The notes beneath the pieces are model-generated. The model had not been told where the DNA came from. It worked only from the letters and a program-made list of their open reading frames with translations, and did not search any database. Shown in pieces: positions 8,140 to 17,102 of a stretch of 64,000 bases of DNA. Every line of letters starts with the position of its first letter. Position 1 is the first letter of the stretch. The translations under genes and the position numbers were made by a program. Origin of the DNA: Herbidospora cretacea. Its GTDB lineage: Bacteria > Actinomycetota > Actinomycetes > Streptosporangiales > Streptosporangiaceae. The stretch covers positions 32,549 through 96,548 of the forward strand of contig NZ_BBXG01000002.1 of NCBI RefSeq assembly GCF_001570605.1. Reading direction: 5' to 3'.

Positions 8140-8871
8140 TCAGCTCGCGGACGGGAAGCGGACTCTGCCGTTCGGTGGGGCGGGCAGGTGCTTCTTCGCA
8201 CCCCACCAGTCGAACTTGACGCAGGTGTCGCGGCCGGGGCTGTCCTGGCCGTCGTCCACTTTCGCGCAGAACTGGCTCGGCAGGCCCTTCGCACTGGTGT
8301 ACATGTGCCACTTGACGTCCACCGCCGCCTGGACCGCGTCGGGCTTCGGGGCGTCGGCCCGCAGGGACGGCGAGACCGCGTAGAGGTCGCCGTAGGCGAT
8401 GACCCCCTCGTACATGGTCGCGTTGCGGCGCTTCCCCGCCGTGAGCAGCGCCTTGAGCGTCGTCGGTTCGACGACGAAGACGGGGTTCCAGAAGGGGTTG
8501 TGCTCCCTGGGCTCGGCCCGCCAGACCTTCCCCTTGGGCAGGGTGCGCAGGATCGCCGGGCTGGTGCGGTAGGTGTACTTCCCGACGCCGAGCGATCTGA
8601 TCGGGTCCTTGACGGGAGCGCGCTTCACCCGCGTCTCGTAGGCCACCACTTGCTTGCGCCCGAACTCCAGCCACCCCTCCTGCCAGAAGACCAGCTTCGC
8701 CGGCACGCTGGCGAACGAATGCCCCCACTCACGGATCATGACCCCGTGGCCCGGCACGTACTGCGCCTTCACAGCCGTCAGGGGATCGGCAGCCGCCTCT
8801 GCGGGACTCGGAACGCCGAGCCCAGCGGCTACAAGGGTCACGACCATCATTCGCCGTATCACGGGGTGCAT
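8140..8871 (-). CDS. Secreted protein of unknown function
   Basis: A 243-residue protein with a clear Sec signal peptide: a short basic start, the hydrophobic stretch MMVVTLVAAGLGVPS, and a likely cleavage after PAEAA near residue 28. The mature part is rich in aromatic residues, including many Trp, and contains a few cysteines (SQFCAKV, DTCVKFDWW) that could form a disulfide. I recognise no catalytic motif. The start at 8871 is chosen because the signal peptide begins there; the frame stays open upstream without coding character. The next gene upstream on the same strand is a lipoprotein 20 bases away, so the two may be co-transcribed. Confidence 0.7.
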   Translation of the reverse strand: MHPVIRRMMVVTLVAAGLGVPSPAEAAADPLTAVKAQYVPGHGVMIREWGHSFASVPAKLVFWQEGWLEFGRKQVVAYETRVKRAPVKDPIRSLGVGKYTYRTSPAILRTLPKGKVWRAEPREHNPFWNPVFVVEPTTLKALLTAGKRRNATMYEGVIAYGDLYAVSPSLRADAPKPDAVQAAVDVKWHMYTSAKGLPSQFCAKVDDGQDSPGRDTCVKFDWWGAKKHLPAPPNGRVRFPSAS

Positions 8872-8891
8872 TCTGCACCAGCTTCGGCGAT

Positions 8892-9341
8892 TTACGAGTG
8901 TTCGGTGCCCTGGCCGGGCCTGCGGGAGCGGGCCAGGTCGGTGAGCTGGTCGGTGTCCAGGCCGTCGCAGGTGAGCTGGGTCGAGTTGATCATCGCGCGG
9001 ACCACGGGATCGGCAGGGCCCGGGACCGCCACGGTCGCGGTCTGCATGGCCGCCCACTCGCGGAGCGCGTCGATCGACGGCTGCGGCAGTTCCGGGGAGT
9101 ACTGCACGATCAGCGCGTTGTCGCCGACGAGCAGATGTTCCAGGCTGCCGCCGTTGGGCGCCTCGTCGCCCGGGGCGTAGAAGGAGCGGTCGGGGTGGCG
9201 CCACTCGGTGTCGCCGGACGCCGCGAGGGACGTGCGCGGGCCTGATTCGCAGGTGACCGCCCCGGACGCGGTGTCGGCCGAGGCGCCGCAAGCGGCGCAC
9301 AGGACGAGCGCGGCGACGGCCGGGAGGAGGGAGCGGCGCAT
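8892..9341 (-). CDS. Putative lipoprotein, DUF3105-like
   Basis: A 149-residue protein starting with a lipoprotein signal peptide; the lipobox LCAAC places the lipidated cysteine near residue 18. The mature part contains SLEHLLVGDNALIVQYSP, which resembles the EHG-x-V-x-I-x-Y-x-P core of DUF3105 proteins, and a C-terminal alpha/beta segment ending near TCDGLDTDQLTDL. It should sit on the outer face of the cytoplasmic membrane. Its biochemical role is unknown. It lies between the secreted unknown protein and the ThuA-domain gene, all on the same strand. Confidence 0.65.
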   Translation of the reverse strand: MRRSLLPAVAALVLCAACGASADTASGAVTCESGPRTSLAASGDTEWRHPDRSFYAPGDEAPNGGSLEHLLVGDNALIVQYSPELPQPSIDALREWAAMQTATVAVPGPADPVVRAMINSTQLTCDGLDTDQLTDLARSRRPGQGTEHS

Positions 9342-9415
9342 GGAGTCCACTTCTGATCGAATCGCCGAGGCCGGTGGCCCGAGGTGCTCGGGCCACCGGC
9401 GGTGAGACGGGCGGG

Positions 9416-11797
9416 TCAGCCGACCTGCAGGACCGCCGAGCGCGAGACGATCACGCCGGTCGGGTCCGTCGCGCGGACGCGGTACTCGGAGCCGGACAGT
9501 TCCGGCGCCGCGGTGACCGCGATCGCGAAGGTGGTCTGGCCGGGCACGTCGGCCCAGTCGGCCGAGCCCGGAGCCTTGACCTGCCACTGGTAGGTGACGT
9601 TCTGGCCGTCGGCGGGAGCCGCGAAGACCGCGGTGTCACCGGACTGGTGGGTGGCCGAGACCGGCTCGGACTGGAAGCGCAGGATGACGGCGTCCTCGGC
9701 GAGGAGCTTCATCCACTCCGCCAGTTCCTTCGCGCGCTCCCGGATCGGGGTGTTCTCGGGGCCGGGCAGGGCGGCCTTGACCTCGCGGCGGACCACCTTG
9801 GCCTCGTCCATGGCCTTGATGTAGTCCTTGACCACGTAGGCGTTGTACGAGGCGTCGATCGCGCCGTTCAGCGTGGCGGCCAGACCGGCGTCGACCGACC
9901 CGTCGGCCACACCGGCGGCGACCAGGCCGCGCATCTCGACGTGGGTGGAGCAGTTGCCGGACGACTCGCCGGCGGCCCACTTGATGCCTTCCAGGATGTT
10001 CTTCTGGAAGATCGGGTCGGCGGTGTTCTGCCAATTGTGCAGGAGCGCCTGGGTGAAGGAACGCCCGCCGTCGTAGTTGGCGCACCACGAGATGGGGTGG
10101 TCGGCGCCCTCGATGCGGCCCGCGCTGTTGCCGATGCCGGACACGTAGGTCGACTCGGTCAGCGTCTGCAGGACGTGCACCTTCTCGCGGGGGAGGAAGC
10201 CCCGCCAGTTGTAGAGCTCGTCCGAGACCGTCATCTTCTTGGCGAAGTGGCGGGTGGCCGGGTGGGTGCCGTCCTCGGTGACCAGTTCGGCGACGAGGCA
10301 GCCGCCGCAGGTGTTCTGGATGCCGCCCGCGTTGGAACCGTGGTTGTCGAACTCGCCGCCGACCAGGTTCTTGTACCAGTCCCAGTTGTGCATCGAGTCG
10401 GTGGCGCCGTGGATGGCCACGAAGCCGCCGCCGTTGCGGATGTAGGTCTGGAGCGCGGCCTGCTCGTTGACGGTGGCGCCGGGGGTGGTCGTCGAGGGCC
10501 GGTTGGTGACGAACACGTCGTTGCCGACGCTGGAGACGCCGACCAGGGCGTCGTACTGGGCCAGGCGCTCGGCGCTCTCGAACGGGTTGCCCGCGACCGA
10601 CACCTCGGGGCTGAGGTAGTCGTAGACGTCCACGTCGAAGGAGTTGGCCCGGCCGAGGTCCTGGATCATCGCCATCGTCAGCGGGATGTGCTCGTGCCGG
10701 AACGCGCCCGGACGGTTGCCGAACAGCAGGATCTTGAACTTGGGCCGGTCGTTCCGCACGGCCTCGCCCGGAGCCCGGAACGGGTAACGGTCCATGCCCT
10801 TGCCCGCGCTCACCGCGACGCCGGTGACGACGTCGGGGTGGTCGACGCCCTGGAGCTCCTCGACGAGGTAGGCGGCGTCCTTGACCAGCGAGTCGCGCAT
10901 GTAGCCGGCGGGGGTCACCTTCGCGGCCAGCGCGCCGAACTTGACCAGCGCCGCCTCGGCGGCGCCGCCCTCGGCCTCGGTCAGCAGCGCCAGCAGCCGG
11001 TCGCCGTTGGCCGCGGAGACCTTGCCGGCGGTCACGTAGCGCTGGACGAGGGCCCGCAGGTCGGCGATCGAGGTGGTGATCTCGAAGGTCAGCGTGTACT
11101 TGGCGCCGTTGCCGGCGGAGTCGCCGAGGTTGACCGCCCAGGTGTGCTTGCCCACGGAGAGGGTGGCCAGGTCGAGCGGCATCGGGTAGGTCCAGACGTC
11201 GTCGATCCACATGTCCCGCACCGCCGCGCCGCCCGCGCCGGGGGTGGCGTCGGTACGGGTCGGGGTGATGGAGGCGGCGGACGCGCTGTGCCCGACCTTG
11301 CCGTTGGCGATGCCGGGCCAGGCCGCGACCGGCGGCTTGGTGTCGATGCGCACGGTGATCGTCCGGGCGGCCGAGGCGTTGCCGGCCGCGTCGACGGCGA
11401 CGTAGCTCACGCTGCTGTTGCGGTCGCCGCTGATCACGTGGGCGGCCGTGCCGCGGGTTCCGTTCTGCACGGCCGGGACCTCGACCGTGACGCCCGCGAT
11501 GGTGACCCGGAACTTGGCGACGGCGTCGTCGTCGGTCGCCGACAGGTTCAGCGTGACGTCGTTGCCGGTGAACCAGCCGCCGGGGCCGGTGGTGGTGGAA
11601 GTCACGTAGGCGTTGTTCGCCACGCCGTTGTAGTTCGGGACCGGGTCGACCGGGGAGAGCGTGGCCACGTCGAGGACGGGCGGCGCTCCGGTCTCGGCGG
11701 CGAGGGCCACCCCGGGTGTGCCGATAAGGAGAGCAGGCACTGCCAGCAGGGCAGTGGCTAATGATCGCTTGGCGGAACGTGGGCGAGAGGACGGCAT
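9416..11797 (-). CDS. Large secreted ThuA-domain protein with Ig-like modules
   Basis: A 793-residue exported protein. A Sec signal peptide ends near ALAAE (about residue 35). Residues 50-160 form an Ig-like or OmpL47-like beta domain (VSYVAVDAAGNAS). The ThuA fold spans about 350-590, with the FGNRPGAFRHEHIP start, the GGGFVAIHGATD motif and the DELYNWRG segment. An Ig-like domain occupies the last 90 residues (VTYQWQVKAPGSADW). ThuA folds are associated with trehalose or glycan utilisation and often fused to carbohydrate-binding parts, so an extracellular polysaccharide-related role is likely. Two copies of a CGAAAGTTTC-type box lie about 150 bases upstream. Confidence 0.8.
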   Translation of the reverse strand: MPSSRPRSAKRSLATALLAVPALLIGTPGVALAAETGAPPVLDVATLSPVDPVPNYNGVANNAYVTSTTTGPGGWFTGNDVTLNLSATDDDAVAKFRVTIAGVTVEVPAVQNGTRGTAAHVISGDRNSSVSYVAVDAAGNASAARTITVRIDTKPPVAAWPGIANGKVGHSASAASITPTRTDATPGAGGAAVRDMWIDDVWTYPMPLDLATLSVGKHTWAVNLGDSAGNGAKYTLTFEITTSIADLRALVQRYVTAGKVSAANGDRLLALLTEAEGGAAEAALVKFGALAAKVTPAGYMRDSLVKDAAYLVEELQGVDHPDVVTGVAVSAGKGMDRYPFRAPGEAVRNDRPKFKILLFGNRPGAFRHEHIPLTMAMIQDLGRANSFDVDVYDYLSPEVSVAGNPFESAERLAQYDALVGVSSVGNDVFVTNRPSTTTPGATVNEQAALQTYIRNGGGFVAIHGATDSMHNWDWYKNLVGGEFDNHGSNAGGIQNTCGGCLVAELVTEDGTHPATRHFAKKMTVSDELYNWRGFLPREKVHVLQTLTESTYVSGIGNSAGRIEGADHPISWCANYDGGRSFTQALLHNWQNTADPIFQKNILEGIKWAAGESSGNCSTHVEMRGLVAAGVADGSVDAGLAATLNGAIDASYNAYVVKDYIKAMDEAKVVRREVKAALPGPENTPIRERAKELAEWMKLLAEDAVILRFQSEPVSATHQSGDTAVFAAPADGQNVTYQWQVKAPGSADWADVPGQTTFAIAVTAAPELSGSEYRVRATDPTGVIVSRSAVLQVG

Positions 11798-11936
11798 CGT
11801 CGCTCCTCTTATCGTCGTACAGGAACTCCACCGCGCGGCTAGGCCCCGACCCCATCTCTAACGCGATGAATGTCGGAAGTGTGAGCTTCGTCCCACACAT
11901 TTGTCAACGATCACCCAGACTTTCGATTTTCGTCGG

Positions 11937-11961
11937 CGAAAGTTTCCGCCTAAAAGTTTCG
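11937..11961. promoter_or_regulatory. Paired CGAAAGTTTC-type operator upstream of the ThuA gene
   Basis: CGAAAGTTTC at 11937-11946 is followed by AAAAGTTTCG at 11952-11961. The first 10-mer recurs exactly at 42307-42316, upstream of the secreted CBM2 esterase. GAAA/TTTC palindromes of this kind are used by LacI-type repressors of polysaccharide-degrading genes in actinomycetes. That they act as operators here is inference. Confidence 0.4.
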
Positions 11962-12007
11962 CCCGAAGACGTCTGACAGAATTCAGGGCCAGCAGGTCAG
12001 CGGCCCT

Positions 12008-12862
12008 TCATGTGAGGGACGAGGTCCGCCGCGACCCACGGATAGCCCGCAGCCCGTATCCGCGCGGCGCGACCGGAAGACCACCGGGCCCGTCATCCTG
12101 TACGTCCACCTCGACGCCCCCGTCGTCATAGGCGATCCGCGCGGTGGCGCTCGCGCCGGAGGCGTGTTGACGGGTGTCGGTCAGCGCCTCCTGGACCAGC
12201 CGGTAGACCGCGTGGTCGGCGGCCGGGGAGAGCTCGGCCGTCCCGTAGCTGGGGACGGGGTCGTCGGCGGCGTGCAGGACGTACAGGAGTTGCCGCATTT
12301 CGGTCATCGCCTGACGCCCGGTTTCTTCCGCGTTCTGGAGCAGCGACTCCGACTTCTCCGGCTTCAGCCGGGCTGCTCCCACCAGGACGTTCATGGTCGT
12401 GATGTGGTGGGCGACCACGTCGTGCAGTTCGCGGGCGATGCGGCGCCGCTCCTCCCGGAGCAGTTCCGCCCGGTCCCGCTCGGCCATCTCCTTCCGCAGC
12501 CGCACCAGGTGACCGGCGCCGACCAGGATGACCGGGCCCAGGTTGACGGCCGGGCCGTAGTAGACCACCAGCCCGACCAGGGCGGCCGGCCAGGCGTACC
12601 GGGCGGGCGCGTGCCGTCCGCAGGCGTAGAGGGCGCACGCCGACGCCGGTCCGAGCCACCACAACGGTTCAGCAGGCAGGGTGACCAGATGCGCGATGAC
12701 CGTTACCGCGAATACGGGCAGCGGAAATCGGCGTCGCCACAGCAGGGCGGCGGCCGTGACGAGGGCCAGCGCGATGATCGCGGCCGGGTGCATCGGCACT
12801 TTCGTCCCGAAGGCGATCGCCAGCTGGGAGACCGCGACGACCACGGCGAGCGCGATGTCCAT
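12008..12862 (-). pseudogene. Truncated NarL-type sensor histidine kinase
   Basis: A 284-residue product. The N-terminal half has four to five hydrophobic segments. The dimerisation helix is normal (RIARELHDVVAHHITTMNVL, phospho-acceptor His present). The region between the DHp helices and the ATPase domain is about 20 residues shorter than usual. The N-box reads EALTDTRQHA where EALTNxxxHA is expected, so the metal-binding Asn is replaced by Asp. The protein stops at GYGLRAIRGSRRTSSLT, before the second glycine box and the end of the ATPase domain. No response regulator is adjacent. I treat it as a decayed or non-catalytic kinase; a sensor lacking kinase activity is the alternative. Confidence 0.65.
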
Positions 12863-12886
12863 GGCGTCGCCTCTACCCTCGTACCG

Positions 12887-13384
12887 ATGAAGATTCCCGT
12901 GATCGTGGCGCTCGTCCTGGCCTGTGCCGTCGCGTCCGTTCCCCGGCCCGACCCACGGGACCAGATCCTCGCCTCCGCGCACGCCCTGATCGGCCGATAT
13001 CCCTATTCGTGGGGCGGCGGCCACGCCGGGAGCGCGGGCCCGTCATTCGGCATCTGCCAGGGCTACCGAGGCGACATCCGGCCCTGCCCGGCCACCACGA
13101 CCCACGGCCTCGACTGCTCCGGCCTGACCCGCTGGGTCTACGAGATCGGCTACGACCACGACGTGCTCGGCCCCGGCACCACCGACGACCACCTGCGCCG
13201 CATGCGCCCGGTGAACGACCCGGCCCCCGGCGACCTCGTCTTCTTCGGGACGAAGAAGCGCACCCACCACGTCGGCGTCTACATCGGCGGCGGCCGGATG
13301 ATCAACGCCTTCAAGACCGGGACCAGGGTCCGCGTCGACCCGGTGAACGCCCTCGACGACCTGCTCGGCTACTACCGCCTGTGA
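12887..13384 (+). CDS. NlpC/P60 family secreted peptidoglycan hydrolase
   Basis: A 165-residue protein with a signal peptide (MKIPVIVALVLACAVASVP) and one NlpC/P60 domain. The catalytic Cys is in GLDCSGLT (about residue 77) and the His in THHVGVYIG (about 128). The fold hydrolyses gamma-D-glutamyl-diaminopimelate or related peptide bonds in peptidoglycan. There is no extra SH3 or LysM binding domain, so it is at the small end of the family. It is divergent from the decayed kinase gene with only 24 bases between their start codons. Confidence 0.85.
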   Translation: MKIPVIVALVLACAVASVPRPDPRDQILASAHALIGRYPYSWGGGHAGSAGPSFGICQGYRGDIRPCPATTTHGLDCSGLTRWVYEIGYDHDVLGPGTTDDHLRRMRPVNDPAPGDLVFFGTKKRTHHVGVYIGGGRMINAFKTGTRVRVDPVNALDDLLGYYRL

Positions 13385-13461
13385 ACCCTATCCCCGGGGC
13401 CATTAACACTCCGGCACGGTCTCTTTACCCTCGGTAATCGTCGTCCACCGAGAGGAAGTTC

Positions 13462-14004
13462 ATGGACCACTACAGCCGCAAGATGCACAAGTTCTTCACC
13501 CTGCTCGACGCCGACGGCGACAGTGTCCTCACGTTCGCCGACTTCACCGCGGCGGCCGGGCGGGCGGCGCAGGCCTTCGGCTGGAGCCCCTCCTCAGACC
13601 AGAGCGTCGCCATCCGCCAGAGCTACGCCGCCCTGTGGACGGAGGTCTACGCGCCGATGGACCTCGACGGCGACGCGGGCCTCGACTTCGGCGAATATCT
13701 CGCGGCCCACCAGAAGACGATCCTCGGCCTGCCCGACGGCTACCAGCGGGTCCAGCCGGTCTCGCAGGCGTTCCTGCAACTGGCCGACACCGACGGCGAC
13801 GGCGTCATCTCCCGCGAGGAGTACGTCGCCACCATGAACAGCGCCTTCGGCCTCTCCCATGAAGACGGCCACCACGCCTTCGACCAGCTCGACACCGAGG
13901 GCAAGGGGGCCCTCTCCTTCGGCGAGGTCCACCGCGCCGTCGAGGGCTACTTCTGCAGCGACAACCCCGAGACGTACGGCTCGGCCCTGCTCGGGCGGGT
14001 CTGA
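13462..14004 (+). CDS. Calerythrin-like EF-hand calcium-binding protein
   Basis: A 180-residue cytoplasmic protein with four EF-hand loops in order: DADGDSVLTFADF, DLDGDAGLDFGEY, DTDGDGVISREEY and DTEGKGALSFGEV. The first three keep the acidic positions for calcium; the fourth has Lys in place of an acidic ligand and may be weak. This layout matches actinobacterial calerythrin-type calcium buffers or sensors. An AGAGGAAG ribosome binding site precedes the ATG. The next gene starts 2 bases after the stop, so the CqsA-like synthase is probably co-expressed with it. Confidence 0.88.
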   Translation: MDHYSRKMHKFFTLLDADGDSVLTFADFTAAAGRAAQAFGWSPSSDQSVAIRQSYAALWTEVYAPMDLDGDAGLDFGEYLAAHQKTILGLPDGYQRVQPVSQAFLQLADTDGDGVISREEYVATMNSAFGLSHEDGHHAFDQLDTEGKGALSFGEVHRAVEGYFCSDNPETYGSALLGRV

Positions 14005-14005
14005 C

Positions 14006-15211
14006 GTGGGCGGGGCGCGCGGCCTCCTCCAGCGCCGGATCGACTCCTTCCATCGAGACCGGGTGACCGCGACGTGGGCGGGCCGCCGAGCGCTCCAGGG
14101 CCGCGCGCCCGGCCCGTCCTCGATCATCCTGACCAGGAACGACTACCTGGCCATCAGCGGCCACCCGCACATCGTCGAGGCGATCGAACGCTCGCTGGGC
14201 CGCGAGACGGCCCCCCTGATGGCCGCGCCGTTCCTGCGCGACGACCACCCGCAGACGCTGCTGGAAGGCGCGTTCGCCCGCCACCTGAAGGCGGCGGCCG
14301 GGGTGCTGTGCCAGTCGGGCTGGATGGCCAACGCCGGCCTGATCCAGGTGATCGCCGGCCCCGACGTGCCCGTCTACCTCGACCAGCGGGCCCACGCCTC
14401 GCTGCGGACCGGCGTCCAGCTCGCGGGCGCGCCCCTGAAGATCTTCCGCCACAACGACCCGGCCCACCTGGCCGCCCGACTCGAACGCCACGGCCCCGGC
14501 GTCGTGGTCGTCGACTCCGTCTACAGCTCCCACGGCTCGCGCTGCCCGCTCCGCGCGTTCGTCGAGGTCGCCGAGGAGCACGACTCGCTGCTGGTCGTCG
14601 ACGAGTCCCACTCCGTCGGGACCCACGGCCTCAGAGGTGAGGGCCTGGTGGCCGCCGAGGGCCTGCAAGAGCGGGTGGCGTTCCGGACGGTCAGCCTGTC
14701 GAAGGCGGTCCCCGGCCGGGCGGGCCTGGTCGTCTGCGACGACCCCGGCTTCGTCGACTACTTCAAATACGAGGCCGGTCCGGCGGTCTTCAGCAGCGCC
14801 CTGCTCCCCCACGACACGGCCCTGCTGGCCGCCGCCCTCGACCTGGTCAGGCGCGAGGAGGGCCGCCGCACGAGACTGCGGGAGCTGACGGCGTGGCTGC
14901 GGCCCGAGCTGACCGCCCTCGGCTACGAGCTCGGCGGCGGGACCGAGCAGATCATCGCACTGGAGGTCGGCCGCGAGGCCGACGTGATGCTGCTGCGCGA
15001 CCTGCTGGAGCGCCACGACGTGTTCGGCGCGGTGTTCGTCCCGCCCGCGACCTCGGTCACCCGGACCCTGCTGCGCCTGTCGCTCCACGCGGGCCTGACC
15101 GACGCCCAGGCCGAACAGATCCTGCACGCCTGCGCGGTGGTCAGAGACGAGGCGGGGATGGCGGGGTGGCTCTCCACCCGCCGCCCGGCCGCGTCGGGTC
15201 AGGCCACGTAG
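14006..15211 (+). CDS. CqsA-like alpha-oxoamine synthase (alpha-hydroxyketone autoinducer synthase family)
   Basis: A 401-residue PLP enzyme of the alpha-oxoamine synthase fold. The motifs follow the CqsA branch closely: NDYLAISGHPHIVEAI, VLCQSGWMANAGL, PVYLDQRAHASL, VVDSVYSSHGSRCPL, VVDESHSVGTHG and the PLP lysine in VSLSKAVPGRAGL (about Lys233). CqsA joins an acyl-CoA to an amino acid or S-adenosylmethionine to make alpha-aminoketone precursors of diffusible signals. The GTG at 14006, 2 bases after the EF-hand gene, is chosen because the upstream extension is the EF-hand frame out of phase. No CqsS receptor is in the window, so a signalling role is inference; a biotin-type AONS or KBL enzyme is the alternative. 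Confidence 0.75.
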   Translation: MGGARGLLQRRIDSFHRDRVTATWAGRRALQGRAPGPSSIILTRNDYLAISGHPHIVEAIERSLGRETAPLMAAPFLRDDHPQTLLEGAFARHLKAAAGVLCQSGWMANAGLIQVIAGPDVPVYLDQRAHASLRTGVQLAGAPLKIFRHNDPAHLAARLERHGPGVVVVDSVYSSHGSRCPLRAFVEVAEEHDSLLVVDESHSVGTHGLRGEGLVAAEGLQERVAFRTVSLSKAVPGRAGLVVCDDPGFVDYFKYEAGPAVFSSALLPHDTALLAAALDLVRREEGRRTRLRELTAWLRPELTALGYELGGGTEQIIALEVGREADVMLLRDLLERHDVFGAVFVPPATSVTRTLLRLSLHAGLTDAQAEQILHACAVVRDEAGMAGWLSTRRPAASGQAT

Positions 15212-15522
15212 GGCGGCTGGCCGCTCTCGCTCTGCATCGGCAGGCCGGAAGCCGCCCACGACTGCATGCCGCCGCCGACGTTGACCGCGTCCCACCCGAC
15301 GTGGTTCAGCCAGGTCGCCGCCTGCGCCGACCGCCCGCCGACCCGGCAGATGACGTAGACAGGCTGGCCCTGGGGCACCTCGCCCACCCGGTTCTGCAGC
15401 TGCCCGAGGGGAATGTGCGTCGCAGACGGCGCGTGGCCGGCCCGCCACTCGTCGACCTCACGCACGTCAAGCAGGTAAGCGCCCTCAGGCACACCGGTCG
15501 GCTGCACGTCCCGCAGAGTCAT
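15199..15522 (-). CDS. Single-domain rhodanese-like sulfurtransferase
   Basis: A 107-residue rhodanese domain with the LLDVREVDEWRAGH start, the active-site loop VICRVGGRSA (catalytic Cys about residue 59) and the GGGMQSWAASGLP end. It probably carries persulfide sulfur in thiamine, molybdopterin, tRNA or detoxification reactions; the specific partner cannot be told. It converges on the CqsA-like gene and overlaps its last 13 bases. Confidence 0.88.
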   Translation of the reverse strand: MTLRDVQPTGVPEGAYLLDVREVDEWRAGHAPSATHIPLGQLQNRVGEVPQGQPVYVICRVGGRSAQAATWLNHVGWDAVNVGGGMQSWAASGLPMQSESGQPPYVA

Positions 15523-15549
15523 GCGCCCCAGTGTAGGGACAGCTGCTCC

Positions 15550-16428
15550 CTACTTGAGCAGTTTGCTCAGCCGCCGGTCGGCCAGCGGTTTCCCGCCGGT
15601 CTGGCAGGTCGGGCAGTACTGGAGAGAGGAGTCGGCGAAGGACACCTCGCGGATGGTGTCCCCGCACACGTCGCACTTCTCGCCGGTACGCCCGTGCACC
15701 CGCAGGCCCGACTTCTTCTCGGCCTTGAGGTCCTTGGCGGCGATCCCCCGGGCCCGCTCGATGGCCTCCCGCAGGGTGACGACGATGGCCTCGTACAGGG
15801 AACCGATCTGTTCGGGCGTCAGCGTGGAGGCGACCTTGAAGGGCGACATCCTGGCGGCGTGCAGGACCTCGTCGGAGTAGGCGTTGCCGATCCCCGCGAT
15901 GACCTTCTGGTCGCGCAGCAGCCCCTTGATCTGGGTCCGCTTGCCCTGGAGGATCGAGGTCAGGGCCTCGGCGGTGAACTCCGGCACGAGCGGGTCGGGC
16001 CCGAGGGCGGCGATGCCCGGCACGTCGCCGGGGGAGGTCACCACGTAGACGGCCAGACGTTTCTGCGTCCCCGCCTCGGTCAGTTCGAAGCCGGGGGCGA
16101 CCCCGAGGTCGTCGGGAGCGAAACGTACCCGAAGAGCGAGTGGCCCTTTCCCCGGCCTGACCGGCTTGGCCCCGGAGAGGTCGTCGCGCCACCGCAGCCA
16201 GCCGCCACGGGCGAGGTGAAAGACCAGGTGGATGCCGTCGCAGTCGAGGTCGAGGAACTTCCCGTGCCGCGCGACCGTCGTCACGGTGAGGCCGCCGAGC
16301 GAGGTGACCGGCGGCGACACGGTCTTCAGCGCCGAGAACGCCGCCACGTCGACGGCGTCCACCACCTGACCGACCGCACGCTCCCGCAAGAACTCGGCCA
16401 GCGACTCCACCTCGGGCAATTCAGGCAT
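15550..16428 (-). CDS. Fpg/Nei family DNA glycosylase
   Basis: A 292-residue base-excision repair enzyme. It begins MPELPEVE, where Pro2 is the catalytic nucleophile and Glu3 the acid of the family. The helix-two-turn-helix is in QKVIAGIGNAYSDEVL, and a C-terminal zinc finger has CDVCGD and CPTCQ. It excises oxidised bases and cleaves abasic sites. Whether it prefers 8-oxoguanine (Fpg) or oxidised pyrimidines (Nei) cannot be settled by eye. It is divergent from the GPP34 gene with 26 bases between starts. Confidence 0.9.
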   Translation of the reverse strand: MPELPEVESLAEFLRERAVGQVVDAVDVAAFSALKTVSPPVTSLGGLTVTTVARHGKFLDLDCDGIHLVFHLARGGWLRWRDDLSGAKPVRPGKGPLALRVRFAPDDLGVAPGFELTEAGTQKRLAVYVVTSPGDVPGIAALGPDPLVPEFTAEALTSILQGKRTQIKGLLRDQKVIAGIGNAYSDEVLHAARMSPFKVASTLTPEQIGSLYEAIVVTLREAIERARGIAAKDLKAEKKSGLRVHGRTGEKCDVCGDTIREVSFADSSLQYCPTCQTGGKPLADRRLSKLLK

Positions 16429-16454
16429 ACTTCAGACTACGTAGGGACGGGCAC

Positions 16455-17102
16455 ATGACCAGCATCATCGCCGAAGATGTCCTGCTTCTCGGCTACGACG
16501 AGAAGACCGGCCGGCCGACCATGAGCGCCATCGGGCTGAAGGCGGGGCTCGCCGGGGCCGTGCTGGCCGAACTCGCGATCAGGGGCCGGGTCAGCCTGTC
16601 CGGCGAAGGGGTCGTGGTGGCCGACCCGACTCCCGTCGGCGAACCGGAACTCGACGCCGCGTTAGAGCGCATCGCGGCGGAGGCGAAGGTCCGCAAGCCG
16701 GAGTGGTGGATCGACAAGCTCGACGGCGACGCGCTGCGGCAGCGGCTGCTGGTCCGGCTCGTCGAGCGCGGCGTGCTCTCCGAGGCCAAGAGCAAGATCC
16801 TCGGGCTGTTCAAGACCGTCAAGTACCCGGAGCTCGACGGCAGCGTCGAGCGCGCGGTCCGTCAGAAGGTGGAGAGCGTGCTGGCGGGCGCCGAGCCCGA
16901 CCCCCGGACGGCCGTGGTCATCGGCGTCCTGCACGCCGCCAAGGCGCTGGACAAGCAGTTCCCCGGCGCCGACGACGCCCGGGTGAAGGAGATCACCGAG
17001 GGCGACTGGGCCGGGGAAGGCGTCAAGCAGGCCATCGCCGCCGTCGAAGCCGCCATGATGATGATCCTCACCACGGTCGTCATCGTCACGGCCGTGAGTT
17101 AG
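16455..17102 (+). CDS. GPP34 (GOLPH3/Vps74-like) family protein
   Basis: A 215-residue protein with the GPP34 layout: IIAEDVLLLGYDEKTGRP at the start, the helical LKAGLAGAVLAELAIRGRVSL segment, and PEWWIDKL in the middle. The eukaryotic relatives bind phosphatidylinositol-4-phosphate at the Golgi. Bacterial GPP34 proteins are common in actinomycetes and of unsettled function, possibly membrane-lipid binding. The last 25 residues are hydrophobic (AAMMMILTTVVIVTAVS) and may contact the membrane. Its 3' end overlaps the convergent LCP gene by four bases. Confidence 0.85.
   Translation: MTSIIAEDVLLLGYDEKTGRPTMSAIGLKAGLAGAVLAELAIRGRVSLSGEGVVVADPTPVGEPELDAALERIAAEAKVRKPEWWIDKLDGDALRQRLLVRLVERGVLSEAKSKILGLFKTVKYPELDGSVERAVRQKVESVLAGAEPDPRTAVVIGVLHAAKALDKQFPGADDARVKEITEGDWAGEGVKQAIAAVEAAMMMILTTVVIVTAVS

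Noticed and set aside
9374-11900. Two long open frames (795 and 754 codons) overlapping the ThuA gene
   Set aside because: Both are compositionally biased shadows of the secreted ThuA protein, with no recognisable motif.
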